This document shows, in pieces, positions 15,501 to 22,552 of a stretch of DNA of 49,255 nucleotides. The stretch is from TMED69 sp036130055. Lineage in GTDB: Bacteria; Pseudomonadota; Gammaproteobacteria; Ga0077536. The stretch's first letter is position 1. Each line of letters begins with the position of its first letter. The stretch is from contig JAYYOR010000037.1 of the NCBI GenBank assembly GCA_036130055.1, positions 1-49,255 on the forward strand. Reading direction: 5' to 3'. The translations under genes and the position numbers were made by a program. Under the pieces are notes generated by a model that was given only the letters and a program-made list of their open reading frames with translations, was not told where the DNA came from and ran no database searches.

Positions 15501-16373
15501 TTACTTGTTTTCTATTCCATCAAGAATTTTTTTTGCTTGTTCGATATGAGGCTTATCAATCATTTTTCCGTCTAGTTGAAGAGTCCCGGCATCGGGGTTT
15601 TGCTCAAATAAAGCCAAAACGGCCCTCGAATGCTCTATTTCTTCTTTCGTCGGCGTAAAAGCTTGATTTATAATATCAACCTGGCATGGATGAATTGCTA
15701 ACTTGCCCGTAAACCCATCTTTCCTTGCCTGGTCACAAACAATTGCAAGTTGATCAGTATCTCGAAAATCAGCCATAACCGTATCCAATGCTTCTATGTT
15801 GGCAGCATAAGCTCCGAAAAGACAAAGTGAACGCACCATTTGATAGGGTGATGTCCAGTCTTTGGTTGATGTCAAACTAGTTGATGCTCTAACGGCAGCT
15901 CCTAAATCCTCGGCACCCCAAGTGATTCCGTTTAATCTTACTGAACAATTTTTATAGCTACCCATATTAAAAACCGAAGCAGCTGTTTCTGTGGCCACTG
16001 CTATAATCTTAATAGAGTTCTTCTGAACTCCATTAGCAACCTCTAAAACATCCAAATAACTTGATAGCTTTTGTATATCACTTCCGCTATTGCATTTAGG
16101 CAATAGAATACCAGCAGGGGCGCCAGTAACAACATCTGCTATATCAGAAAGACAATACTCTGCATCCAAAGGGTTAATCCGAACGTAAAGCCTAGGTTTA
16201 ACTTCTTCTGATTTTGCTTTCAGGAACTCTGTGACCATACCTCTCGCAATCACCTTCTGAGATTCTGATACAGAATCCTCTAAATCCAAGATAACAACGT
16301 CAGCATCACCTTCACTTGCCTTTGTCATCTTTTTTTCGCTGTCTCCAGGCGCAAAAAGTAACGATCTAATCAT
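15501..16373 (-). CDS. CitE-like CoA-ester lyase (HpcH/HpaI fold)
   Basis: A 290-residue TIM-barrel CoA lyase. It begins MIRSLLFAPGDSEKK, then has DVVILDLEDSVS, the substrate-binding Arg in LYVRINP, the metal-binding Glu in ATETAAS, and WGAEDLGAAV with the second acidic ligand. It ends with the helical segment seen in malyl-, citramalyl- and beta-methylmalyl-CoA lyases. The reaction is a reversible cleavage of a hydroxyacyl-CoA to acetyl- or propionyl-CoA plus an oxo acid. It overlaps the MaoC gene by 8 nt. A short MaoC next to a CitE-like protein is also the arrangement of Rv2499c/Rv2498c in the M. tuberculosis leucine-catabolism cluster, so (R)-3-hydroxyacyl-CoA substrates such as HMG-CoA should be considered beside citramalyl-CoA. 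Confidence 0.88.
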   Translation of the reverse strand: MIRSLLFAPGDSEKKMTKASEGDADVVILDLEDSVSESQKVIARGMVTEFLKAKSEEVKPRLYVRINPLDAEYCLSDIADVVTGAPAGILLPKCNSGSDIQKLSSYLDVLEVANGVQKNSIKIIAVATETAASVFNMGSYKNCSVRLNGITWGAEDLGAAVRASTSLTSTKDWTSPYQMVRSLCLFGAYAANIEALDTVMADFRDTDQLAIVCDQARKDGFTGKLAIHPCQVDIINQAFTPTKEEIEHSRAVLALFEQNPDAGTLQLDGKMIDKPHIEQAKKILDGIENK

Positions 16374-16824
16374 CAGCTTTCCTCAACATAAGGCCTGATC
16401 TTTTACAGGAAGCTACTAACTCATTTTTTTGATTAAATGCTCGATGTTGGAAGATAACAATCCCATTGTCAGGTCTTGAATTACTTAGTCTTTTATCTAA
16501 AATCTCGGTTTCCACCCGTATGGTATCTCCGTGAAAAAGAGGTTTAGGAAAGCGCACTTCATCCCAACCTAAATTTGCAGCGGTTGTTCCCAAAGTAGTT
16601 TCATGAACCGAGATTCCTACCATGAGTGCTAGGGTAAAAGTACTGTTTACTATCCTAGTCCCATAAGGAGACTCATTTTTCATATATTCCTCGTCCAGAT
16701 GTAATCTAGCTGGATTGTGTGTCATCGTGGTAAATAAAACGTTATCTGTCTCAGTAATAGTTCTTCTGATTGGGTGATCAAAAATTTGACCTATTTTAAA
16801 TTCTTCATAGAATAATCCAGCCAT
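16366..16824 (-). CDS. Short MaoC-type enoyl-CoA hydratase
   Basis: A 152-residue single hotdog domain of the MaoC family. The hydratase loop reads THNPARLHLDEEYM: the usual catalytic Asp of R-hydratases is replaced, whereas the His in LHLD is kept. This pattern, and the stretch NLGWDEVRFPKPLFHGDTI, fit the subgroup of itaconyl/mesaconyl-type hydratases and Rv2499c-like proteins. It would add water to an unsaturated CoA ester that the overlapping CitE-like lyase then cleaves. It is too short to be the two-domain mesaconyl-C1-CoA hydratase of the 3-hydroxypropionate cycle. The gene is 33 nt downstream of the ligase gene. Confidence 0.85.
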   Translation of the reverse strand: MAGLFYEEFKIGQIFDHPIRRTITETDNVLFTTMTHNPARLHLDEEYMKNESPYGTRIVNSTFTLALMVGISVHETTLGTTAANLGWDEVRFPKPLFHGDTIRVETEILDKRLSNSRPDNGIVIFQHRAFNQKNELVASCKRSGLMLRKADD

Positions 16825-16857
16825 TAAAAGGCCTCCACTTCAATTACAGTAATTCTA

Positions 16858-18306
16858 TTATACTTCAAAAAAGCCTTGAAATTTGTCTCTTAACATGTTT
16901 TTTTGCACTTTTCCCATGACATTCGTAGGCAAAAATTTAACATTAAATATAGTTTTGGGTACCTTATAATTTGCTATTTTCAATTTTAAAGTCCGTAGAT
17001 TTTTCTCAATTTCATCATTTTTCATTTGGGGTCCCGTAACGGCAGCTACTACTGCTTCACCAAAATCACAATGAGGCACCCCAAACACTGCTATCTCTCT
17101 TCCAGGTAAAATTTGCTCTAATTCCCTCTCAATTTCTTTTGGGTACACATTCATACCTCCAGTAATGATCATATCTTTGCTTCTACCTGAAAGGTAAAGA
17201 TAACCGTCATCGTCTAAATATCCCAAATCTCCTGTCTTAAACCACCCATCTTTTTCGCATACCATTTGCGATACACTTTTTCCTTTCACCCAAACTTCTC
17301 CTACCTCTCCATCATTTATTGCCTGAATCTGCAAACTTACGGTCGGGATGGCTTTCCCAACTGATCCGGGTTTTCTCTCTCCTGACACGGGATTAGAACT
17401 AATAACCCCAGTCTCTGTCATTCCATATCTTTCAAGTATAGTATGTCCAGTAGAAATCTTAAATCGCTCTAAAATAGCTCTGGGGAGTGGAGCAGAGCCA
17501 GATATAAATAGTCGAATATTAGAATAATCAAGCTTATGGAGCATTGGGCTATTAAGAATTCTATGATAGTAGGTTGGAACTCCCATAAAAACGGTAGCCC
17601 GCCCAAGGTATTGCATTACCTCTTCAACAGAAAAATTTGGCATCACGATTACATTACCAGCTGATAACAGCACTGAATTCAAGGATATCAACAAACCATG
17701 AATGTGGTACATCGGCAGAGTGTGAAGCAGTACATCCGACGCTCCGAGACCCCATTCTGAGGCGAGGGCTAGCGCATTTGTCCTTAAATTTTCGTGTGAT
17801 AATCCGATGGGTTTGGGCAAACCAGTGGTTCCGGATGAGTATAGTAGTACTGCTAAATCCTGTAGCCTAACCGAAGCTACTGTATAATCTACCGTTTTAT
17901 TTTTATTAATAAGTTCATTTATTTCAATAATTTTTGACTTATTTTTAATTATTTTTTTAAGTCTTGGATAGATGTCTGGTGAAACCAGTACTAAATCGGG
18001 ACTAAAGTCATCTATGAAATATGTTAACTCTTTATCTGAATAGGAGGGGTTTAGTGGGTTAAAAACTAGACCAAATTTTAGTGCAGCCAAATAAATCTCA
18101 AAATAAGCTGTATTTTTATGGGCTATGATTGTGAGGCGTGCGCCCTGTTGTAATTTTTGCTCGTCAAAAAACTGGCAAACTGAATCAACAGACAATTTAG
18201 TAGTTTTTAAAGTATTATTTTTTGCCGGAACTAGTAACTTAAATTCAGGATTAGCTCTAGACAGGTCGGTAAATAAATTATGGACAATTGATTTTTCTTC
18301 CAACAT
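16858..18306 (-). CDS. Malonyl-CoA synthetase-like AMP-forming ligase (MatB-like)
   Basis: A 482-residue ANL-superfamily ligase that activates an acid via acyl-AMP. The phosphate-binding loop is SSGTTGLPKP, with Pro where Gly is usual after the Lys. LHTLPMYHIHGL, FMGVPTYYHRIL, FISGSAPLPRA and ERYGMTETG are close to malonyl-CoA synthetase (MatB) in wording and order. The hinge GRSKDMIITGGMNVYPKEIE and the C-terminal catalytic Lys in MGKVQKN are present. A short chain or dicarboxylic acid is the likely substrate; malonate or methylmalonate is the best guess. It lies 18 nt after the thiolase gene, consistent with loading an acid for condensation by the neighbouring enzymes. Confidence 0.85.
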   Translation of the reverse strand: MLEEKSIVHNLFTDLSRANPEFKLLVPAKNNTLKTTKLSVDSVCQFFDEQKLQQGARLTIIAHKNTAYFEIYLAALKFGLVFNPLNPSYSDKELTYFIDDFSPDLVLVSPDIYPRLKKIIKNKSKIIEINELINKNKTVDYTVASVRLQDLAVLLYSSGTTGLPKPIGLSHENLRTNALALASEWGLGASDVLLHTLPMYHIHGLLISLNSVLLSAGNVIVMPNFSVEEVMQYLGRATVFMGVPTYYHRILNSPMLHKLDYSNIRLFISGSAPLPRAILERFKISTGHTILERYGMTETGVISSNPVSGERKPGSVGKAIPTVSLQIQAINDGEVGEVWVKGKSVSQMVCEKDGWFKTGDLGYLDDDGYLYLSGRSKDMIITGGMNVYPKEIERELEQILPGREIAVFGVPHCDFGEAVVAAVTGPQMKNDEIEKNLRTLKLKIANYKVPKTIFNVKFLPTNVMGKVQKNMLRDKFQGFFEV

Positions 18307-18324
18307 ATCGACGGTTTTAATGGC

Positions 18325-19521
18325 CTAAATCAAACCAAATATAGAGACACTCGCAACATTTCTGAATGGATGCCCTCCAAGGTTATGAGTGAGGCCAATA
18401 GAAGGAGAATTTAGTTGTCGCTCCCCTGCTCTACCCAGCAATTGATTATAGATCTCATAGGTCATTCTTAAACCACTCGCTCCTATCGGGTGGCCAAAAC
18501 ACTTTAGCCCACCATCAATTTGACATGGAATTTTACCATCTTTGTCGAATTTGCCGTCTAAAACAGCGTTTACACCTTTTCCCTCGGCACAAAGACTGAG
18601 GTCCTCCATCACAACTAATTCGGTTATAGAAAAACAATCATGTACTTCAGTTAGGTGTATCTCTTTTTCCGGATTTTTAATACCAGCCTCCTTATAGGCT
18701 CTTTCCGAGGCAATTCTAGTGGTCAAAAGATAACTACCATCCCATGAACTATTTGACATTTCTAAACCGTTGCTAGGAGCTAATTGCATCGCTTTAACCA
18801 CCACAAAATTTTTCAATCCCATTGCTTTAGCCTTATCAATACTCATTACTATTGCGCATGCTGCGCCGTCGCTTACACCGCAACAATCATAAAGACCTAA
18901 CGGTGCTGAAACCATTGGTGCATTCATTGCTTGCTCTTCAGTAATTTCTTTTCTTAAATGAGCCTTAGGATTCAAAACTCCATTTGCGTGGCTTTTAACA
19001 GAGACATGGGCCATCGCCCTTTTTAAATCTTTGGGGTTCTTTTTATGTTTTTCAGAATAAGCCGTGGCTAATTGGGCAAAAGCACCTGGCGCTGTGCTAT
19101 TCGGCAACCATAAGTCATCAAAAGTGCCCTTGCTTCTTTCTGGAAGTCCGGGGTAACCCGTATCTTTTAGCTTCTCTACCCCGACTGCCATAGCAACATC
19201 GCAAGCTCCTGCAGCAACCGCGTAAACAGCGCCCCTTAGTGCCTCAGTACCGGTAGCACACATGTTCTCTACTCTCGTAACCGGGATATTTGGGAGACGC
19301 AATGAGATACTTAAAGGCAAGGCGGATTTTCCTGCGCTCTGCTCTTGAAAAAAAAGACCCAGCCAAGCCATCTCAATTAGGTCTCGCTCAACCGGCGCAT
19401 CTTTGATAGCTTCGTCAAAAGCCTCCAAAATCAACTCTTCTGGTCCACAATCCCATCTCTCCCCAAATTTAGAACAACCCATACCAACAATTGCCACTTT
19501 GTCTTTTATTCCTGATGCCAT
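18325..19521 (-). CDS. SCP2/lipid-transfer-type thiolase
   Basis: A 398-residue thiolase-fold enzyme of the SCP-x/nonspecific lipid-transfer branch. The nucleophilic cysteine is C88 in ENMCATGTEAL; the HDCF motif and the C-terminal GGLKCFGHPIGASG supply the catalytic His/Cys set. It therefore looks competent for Claisen condensation or thiolysis, unlike the steroid aldolase Ltp2, which lacks the first Cys. Thiolases of this branch typically need a DUF35/OB-fold partner. Here that domain is fused to the product of the gene 24 nt upstream, suggesting a two-protein complex analogous to the archaeal thiolase/HMG-CoA synthase/DUF35 assembly. The substrate is unknown. Confidence 0.88.
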   Translation of the reverse strand: MASGIKDKVAIVGMGCSKFGERWDCGPEELILEAFDEAIKDAPVERDLIEMAWLGLFFQEQSAGKSALPLSISLRLPNIPVTRVENMCATGTEALRGAVYAVAAGACDVAMAVGVEKLKDTGYPGLPERSKGTFDDLWLPNSTAPGAFAQLATAYSEKHKKNPKDLKRAMAHVSVKSHANGVLNPKAHLRKEITEEQAMNAPMVSAPLGLYDCCGVSDGAACAIVMSIDKAKAMGLKNFVVVKAMQLAPSNGLEMSNSSWDGSYLLTTRIASERAYKEAGIKNPEKEIHLTEVHDCFSITELVVMEDLSLCAEGKGVNAVLDGKFDKDGKIPCQIDGGLKCFGHPIGASGLRMTYEIYNQLLGRAGERQLNSPSIGLTHNLGGHPFRNVASVSIFGLI

Positions 19522-19545
19522 AACAGTTCCTCTTTTGAATTAAAC

Positions 19546-20952
19546 TTAACTTGGCGCCGGTTTCCAAAAATATCTTCTGAAATCCCTCTTATCATCAAAA
19601 TCCTTAATTCTAAAAACCAATCGAACATTATCACCAACTTTAACCTGTCCTGGACCAAAATCTGCAAACTCAAGCATTATGTTAGCCTCTCCCTCGAACT
19701 CTACGTTTCCATAAATATAAGGGGGAAATGGTGTGTAAGCTAACCAATCTTCCGTAAAGGACTTAACTCGACCAATCATATTTGAAAGGGATTCAAATTC
19801 TTGGGAATGGGAAGCGCCGCATTTAACACAGATTAAGCTTTTAGGAAATTGTAAGGTATTGCACTTTGTGCATCTTCCACCAAGCATGCCCGTTATCTCT
19901 TTGTTTTTTCTATAAAAAGCAGACAAAGCCGTTCTGTTATCCCTCTCTGATCGCAGCCCAAAGTCAATTGAAATCATGTCCCGAAGAGACAAGTATTGGG
20001 TATAATTTTTCACAACTCGCCTATTTGACTCGAAATCCCAATCATTGGTGAGTTTTTCTCTAGTCCTTTTGAGCAAAACTACATCAGCCCCCTGCCCAAA
20101 ACCTATCATTAGAATAAGATCACCTTGATTTGAGTGCTTAATAGCCTCAGCTAACATGAGTAAAGGATGCGCAGTGCCTGAATCTCCTACCGAGGAATAT
20201 AAATTATTTGCTAGCTTTTTTGGAGAAATCGCTAGTTTTTTCGCAATGGAGCGCGACGCTCCACTTGAACCATGCACTATTACTTTACTTATATTCTCCG
20301 TACTTATCTGAGCAGCGCTTATAACATCGTTGATTGCTTGGGGCACAGTTTTTAACCACCCCTCTTCTCTAACCCAACGCTCCTCAAGTGCATAGTCAAA
20401 TCGATTTCCTCTGGAGCGATATTGATCAACAAGGTCGTCGTGAATCGAAGAGACCGCAATTATTTCAGCTTTTAATTGACCTTCACCCAGTAAAACAGCG
20501 GCAGCCCCATGACCGTAGCTCATTTCCTGAGCGCTCCCTGGCTTTGTATCACGGCAATCAGACGCGACCAGTAAACCATCTGCTTTAGTTTCAAAATGTC
20601 TAGCTAAAGCACTGACCGCGGCCCTTCTGCTACCAAAAACGTCCTCATTTCTTACACTTGACGGCATATTCAATGCACTACAGATTATTCCGCTATTGCT
20701 TCGGTCAGCAAAGGGAAATGTTGTTGAGGCGAAAGTTACCCTAGAAGGTGAATTTTGAACTGAGGATAAACAACTCCTGGCTGCTTCGAAACCCATAGTA
20801 ATCGCATCCTCATCCCAATTAGCTATAGCCCTCTCGCCTGTTGCTAATCCTTTTAAATTCGGAACGGCCCAGCCAACCGCAGCATAAATTTCATCCCGTT
20901 CCAATCGCATAGGTGGCACGTAAGGGGCTATATCAAGTACGCCATAACTCAT
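19546..20952 (-). CDS. HMG-CoA synthase-like protein fused to zinc-ribbon/OB-fold (DUF35), catalytic Cys missing
   Basis: A 468-residue fusion. Residues 1 to about 290 form a ketosynthase-III-like fold closest to archaeal HMG-CoA synthase (YVPPMRLER and ATGERAIANWDEDA at the start; HGSSGASRSIAKK and SSVGDSGTAHPLLML later). Residues about 355-468 are a rubredoxin-like zinc ribbon (CTKC 14 residues before CVKC) followed by an OB fold, the DUF35 module that binds CoA and bridges thiolases. In the stretch aligning with the nucleophile (S. aureus MvaS C111), residues 103-116 read EDVFGSRRAAVSAL, with no Cys between C91 and the DCR at about 145. The normal acyl-enzyme chemistry is therefore not available. 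Roles left are a scaffold for the thiolase, or a different reaction. It begins the thirteen-gene run; no convincing sigma-70 promoter is visible in the 159 nt before it. Confidence 0.85.
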   Translation of the reverse strand: MSYGVLDIAPYVPPMRLERDEIYAAVGWAVPNLKGLATGERAIANWDEDAITMGFEAARSCLSSVQNSPSRVTFASTTFPFADRSNSGIICSALNMPSSVRNEDVFGSRRAAVSALARHFETKADGLLVASDCRDTKPGSAQEMSYGHGAAAVLLGEGQLKAEIIAVSSIHDDLVDQYRSRGNRFDYALEERWVREEGWLKTVPQAINDVISAAQISTENISKVIVHGSSGASRSIAKKLAISPKKLANNLYSSVGDSGTAHPLLMLAEAIKHSNQGDLILMIGFGQGADVVLLKRTREKLTNDWDFESNRRVVKNYTQYLSLRDMISIDFGLRSERDNRTALSAFYRKNKEITGMLGGRCTKCNTLQFPKSLICVKCGASHSQEFESLSNMIGRVKSFTEDWLAYTPFPPYIYGNVEFEGEANIMLEFADFGPGQVKVGDNVRLVFRIKDFDDKRDFRRYFWKPAPS

Positions 20953-21111
20953 AAATCATTTGCCTTTAACTTAAAATATCGAATAATCCTGAATCAAAAC
21001 CATCATAGTAATCTAGATAGTCAGAGAAACCAAAAATTGTTTTTTCTGTCCCCAAGCTTGAAAGCGTTAGTATTGTAATAAATTATCTATTTAACATGTA
21101 TTTATTATAGC

Positions 21112-22158
21112 TTAATAAAGTAATATATTAGATATAAATTCAAGCTCATCTATACTATTTGTATTAATGATTAGACTTCCAATTTTCTGGTCTGAGCATA
21201 CCTGTTGCCAATTCTCCAATTGTGCTGCTACGTGTTTTTTTGGTCCTACGAGAGACGTTTCATCAACTAGCTTATCAGGGACGGCGTGGGCTGCTTTATC
21301 TTTTTGGCCCGATAAAAATAAATCTTGAATCAACCTCGCCTCTTCCGCATAACCTAACTTCTGCGCGTACTCATTATAAAAGTTCTTTTGACGCGAACCC
21401 ATACCCCCGATATAAAGCGCAAGGGTATTTTTTATTTTCATCCTACAAGCATCTATATCATCACCCATTGATACGCGAATAATCGTTGCCAAGTCAAAAT
21501 TTGCGAGCGATTTGTTCTGATCTACTGACCGATGGAATCCGTCATTCAATGCTGAGAGCCATAAACTAATTTTTTTTGGATCCATCCAAACTAAGATGCA
21601 TCCATCGGCAATTTCTGCAGCTGTAGACACTCCTTTTTCAGTCGCCACCCCTGTATAAATTGGGATAGTTGGACTCCCGTGTAAAATACTTTTGAGAGGC
21701 TTTCCTTGGCCCGTCGTTCCACACCCATTATTAGGAATCTGATAATGCTCTCCCTTATGAACGAGGGGCCTTTCGCGCGAAAAAATTTTTTTAAGTATAG
21801 AAACATATTCCTTTGTTCTAAGAATGGGCTTCCCGTAAGGTTGCCCATACCAGCCTTCAACAACCTGGGGGCCTGAAGCACCAATTCCAACAATAAACCG
21901 TCCTCCAGAAAGATGGTCAAGGGTCATAGCGGTCATAGCGGTCATCGCAGGAGTACGAGCACTCATTTGCATAATTGCTGTTCCTGCTTTTATAGTTTTG
22001 GTTTTTGCCAGGATCCAAGCGGCCGGTGTGACAGCATCAGAGCCCCAAGCCTCAGCTGTCCAAGCTGAGGAGTAACCCATGTGTTCTGCTGCTACAACAA
22101 GCTCCGTCGGGGCTGACGCTCTTGAGCCGGAATAACCTAGCATTACACCTAATTTCAT
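21112..22158 (-). CDS. LLM-class F420-dependent oxidoreductase (Rv3520c-like)
   Basis: A 348-residue luciferase-like TIM barrel. The opening MKLGVMLGYSG, then FTAEAWGSDA-like TAEAWGSDAVTPAAW, SARTPAMTAM, LDHLSGGRFIVGIGASGPQVVEGWYGQ (in two parts) and RTKEYV follow the mycobacterial Rv3520c group, predicted to use reduced F420 rather than FMN. I place the start at the ATG at 22158, where GGA lies at good distance; an in-frame TTG at 22170 would add four residues. It is divergent from the acetone-carboxylase operon and 159 nt upstream of the HMG-CoA-synthase-like gene. A complete F420 pathway 15 kb away makes F420 use plausible. Substrate unknown. Confidence 0.87.
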   Translation of the reverse strand: MKLGVMLGYSGSRASAPTELVVAAEHMGYSSAWTAEAWGSDAVTPAAWILAKTKTIKAGTAIMQMSARTPAMTAMTAMTLDHLSGGRFIVGIGASGPQVVEGWYGQPYGKPILRTKEYVSILKKIFSRERPLVHKGEHYQIPNNGCGTTGQGKPLKSILHGSPTIPIYTGVATEKGVSTAAEIADGCILVWMDPKKISLWLSALNDGFHRSVDQNKSLANFDLATIIRVSMGDDIDACRMKIKNTLALYIGGMGSRQKNFYNEYAQKLGYAEEARLIQDLFLSGQKDKAAHAVPDKLVDETSLVGPKKHVAAQLENWQQVCSDQKIGSLIINTNSIDELEFISNILLY

Positions 22159-22208
22159 ACATCTATCCAAATAAAAAAAAATTATAAAAAACAGTAATAT
22201 AGGTTAAT

Positions 22209-22229
22209 TAATTAAAATAATTTTAATTA
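22209..22229. promoter_or_regulatory. 21-nt perfect palindrome, candidate operator
   Basis: Ten-base arms around a single central A (position 22219), composed only of A and T. It lies 51 nt upstream of the LLM start codon and about 190 nt before the acxB promoter -35. As DNA it could be a dimeric regulator site. As RNA it would be a weak A-U hairpin. In AT-rich sequence such palindromes arise by chance more often than elsewhere, so confidence is low. Confidence 0.35.
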
Positions 22230-22415
22230 TCTTTAATCGTAATAGAAACTACCTCTGTCAGTTATAGTCTCAAAATACCATGGTCTTTCAGACTACCTAA
22301 CTCTTGGAATTAAAGCAAAAATAATCATTCCACATATCCTTGTATGTAGGTTATTAGAATCTTCAATTTTCCAATTAGAAATGTAACCATCGAGGCTTAT
22401 TCTAATGAATCTTTA

Positions 22416-22444
22416 TTGCTTGTTTTTTGGTAATTTTTTATACT
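22416..22444 (+). promoter_or_regulatory. Candidate sigma-70 promoter of the acx operon
   Basis: TTGCTT (22416-22421) and TATACT (22439-22444) are separated by 17 nt. The -10 matches five of six consensus bases and the -35 matches three. Transcription would begin near 22451, leaving a leader of about 100 nt before acxB. Confidence 0.4.
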
Positions 22445-22552
22445 TACGTAATTATTATAAAGATATTACTGCCCGTTCTTAAGGGAAATTAATCTCGCGG
22501 GAAGTTTAAAACAAATCCTTGCCGGATTTAATTGTAAAATGAGGACTTATTA

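Larger units (their letters stand above)
22159..22552. other. 394-nt AT-rich divergent intergenic region
   Basis: The only stretch over 300 bases without a gene. It separates the LLM gene (minus) from the acx operon (plus). I see a 21-nt perfect palindrome (22209-22229), a sigma-70-like promoter facing acxB (22416-22444), a lone minus-strand TATAAT at 22181-22186 close to the LLM start with no good -35, and GAGG before the acxB ATG. I found no GG/GC pair of a sigma-54 promoter, although acetone carboxylase operons in Xanthobacter are sigma-54 controlled. No open frame of interest is present. Confidence 0.6.

Noticed and set aside
22171..22552. Sigma-54 promoter for the acx operon
   Set aside because: I looked for the GG and GC pair at -24/-12 spacing and found none; a sigma-70-like pair fits better.
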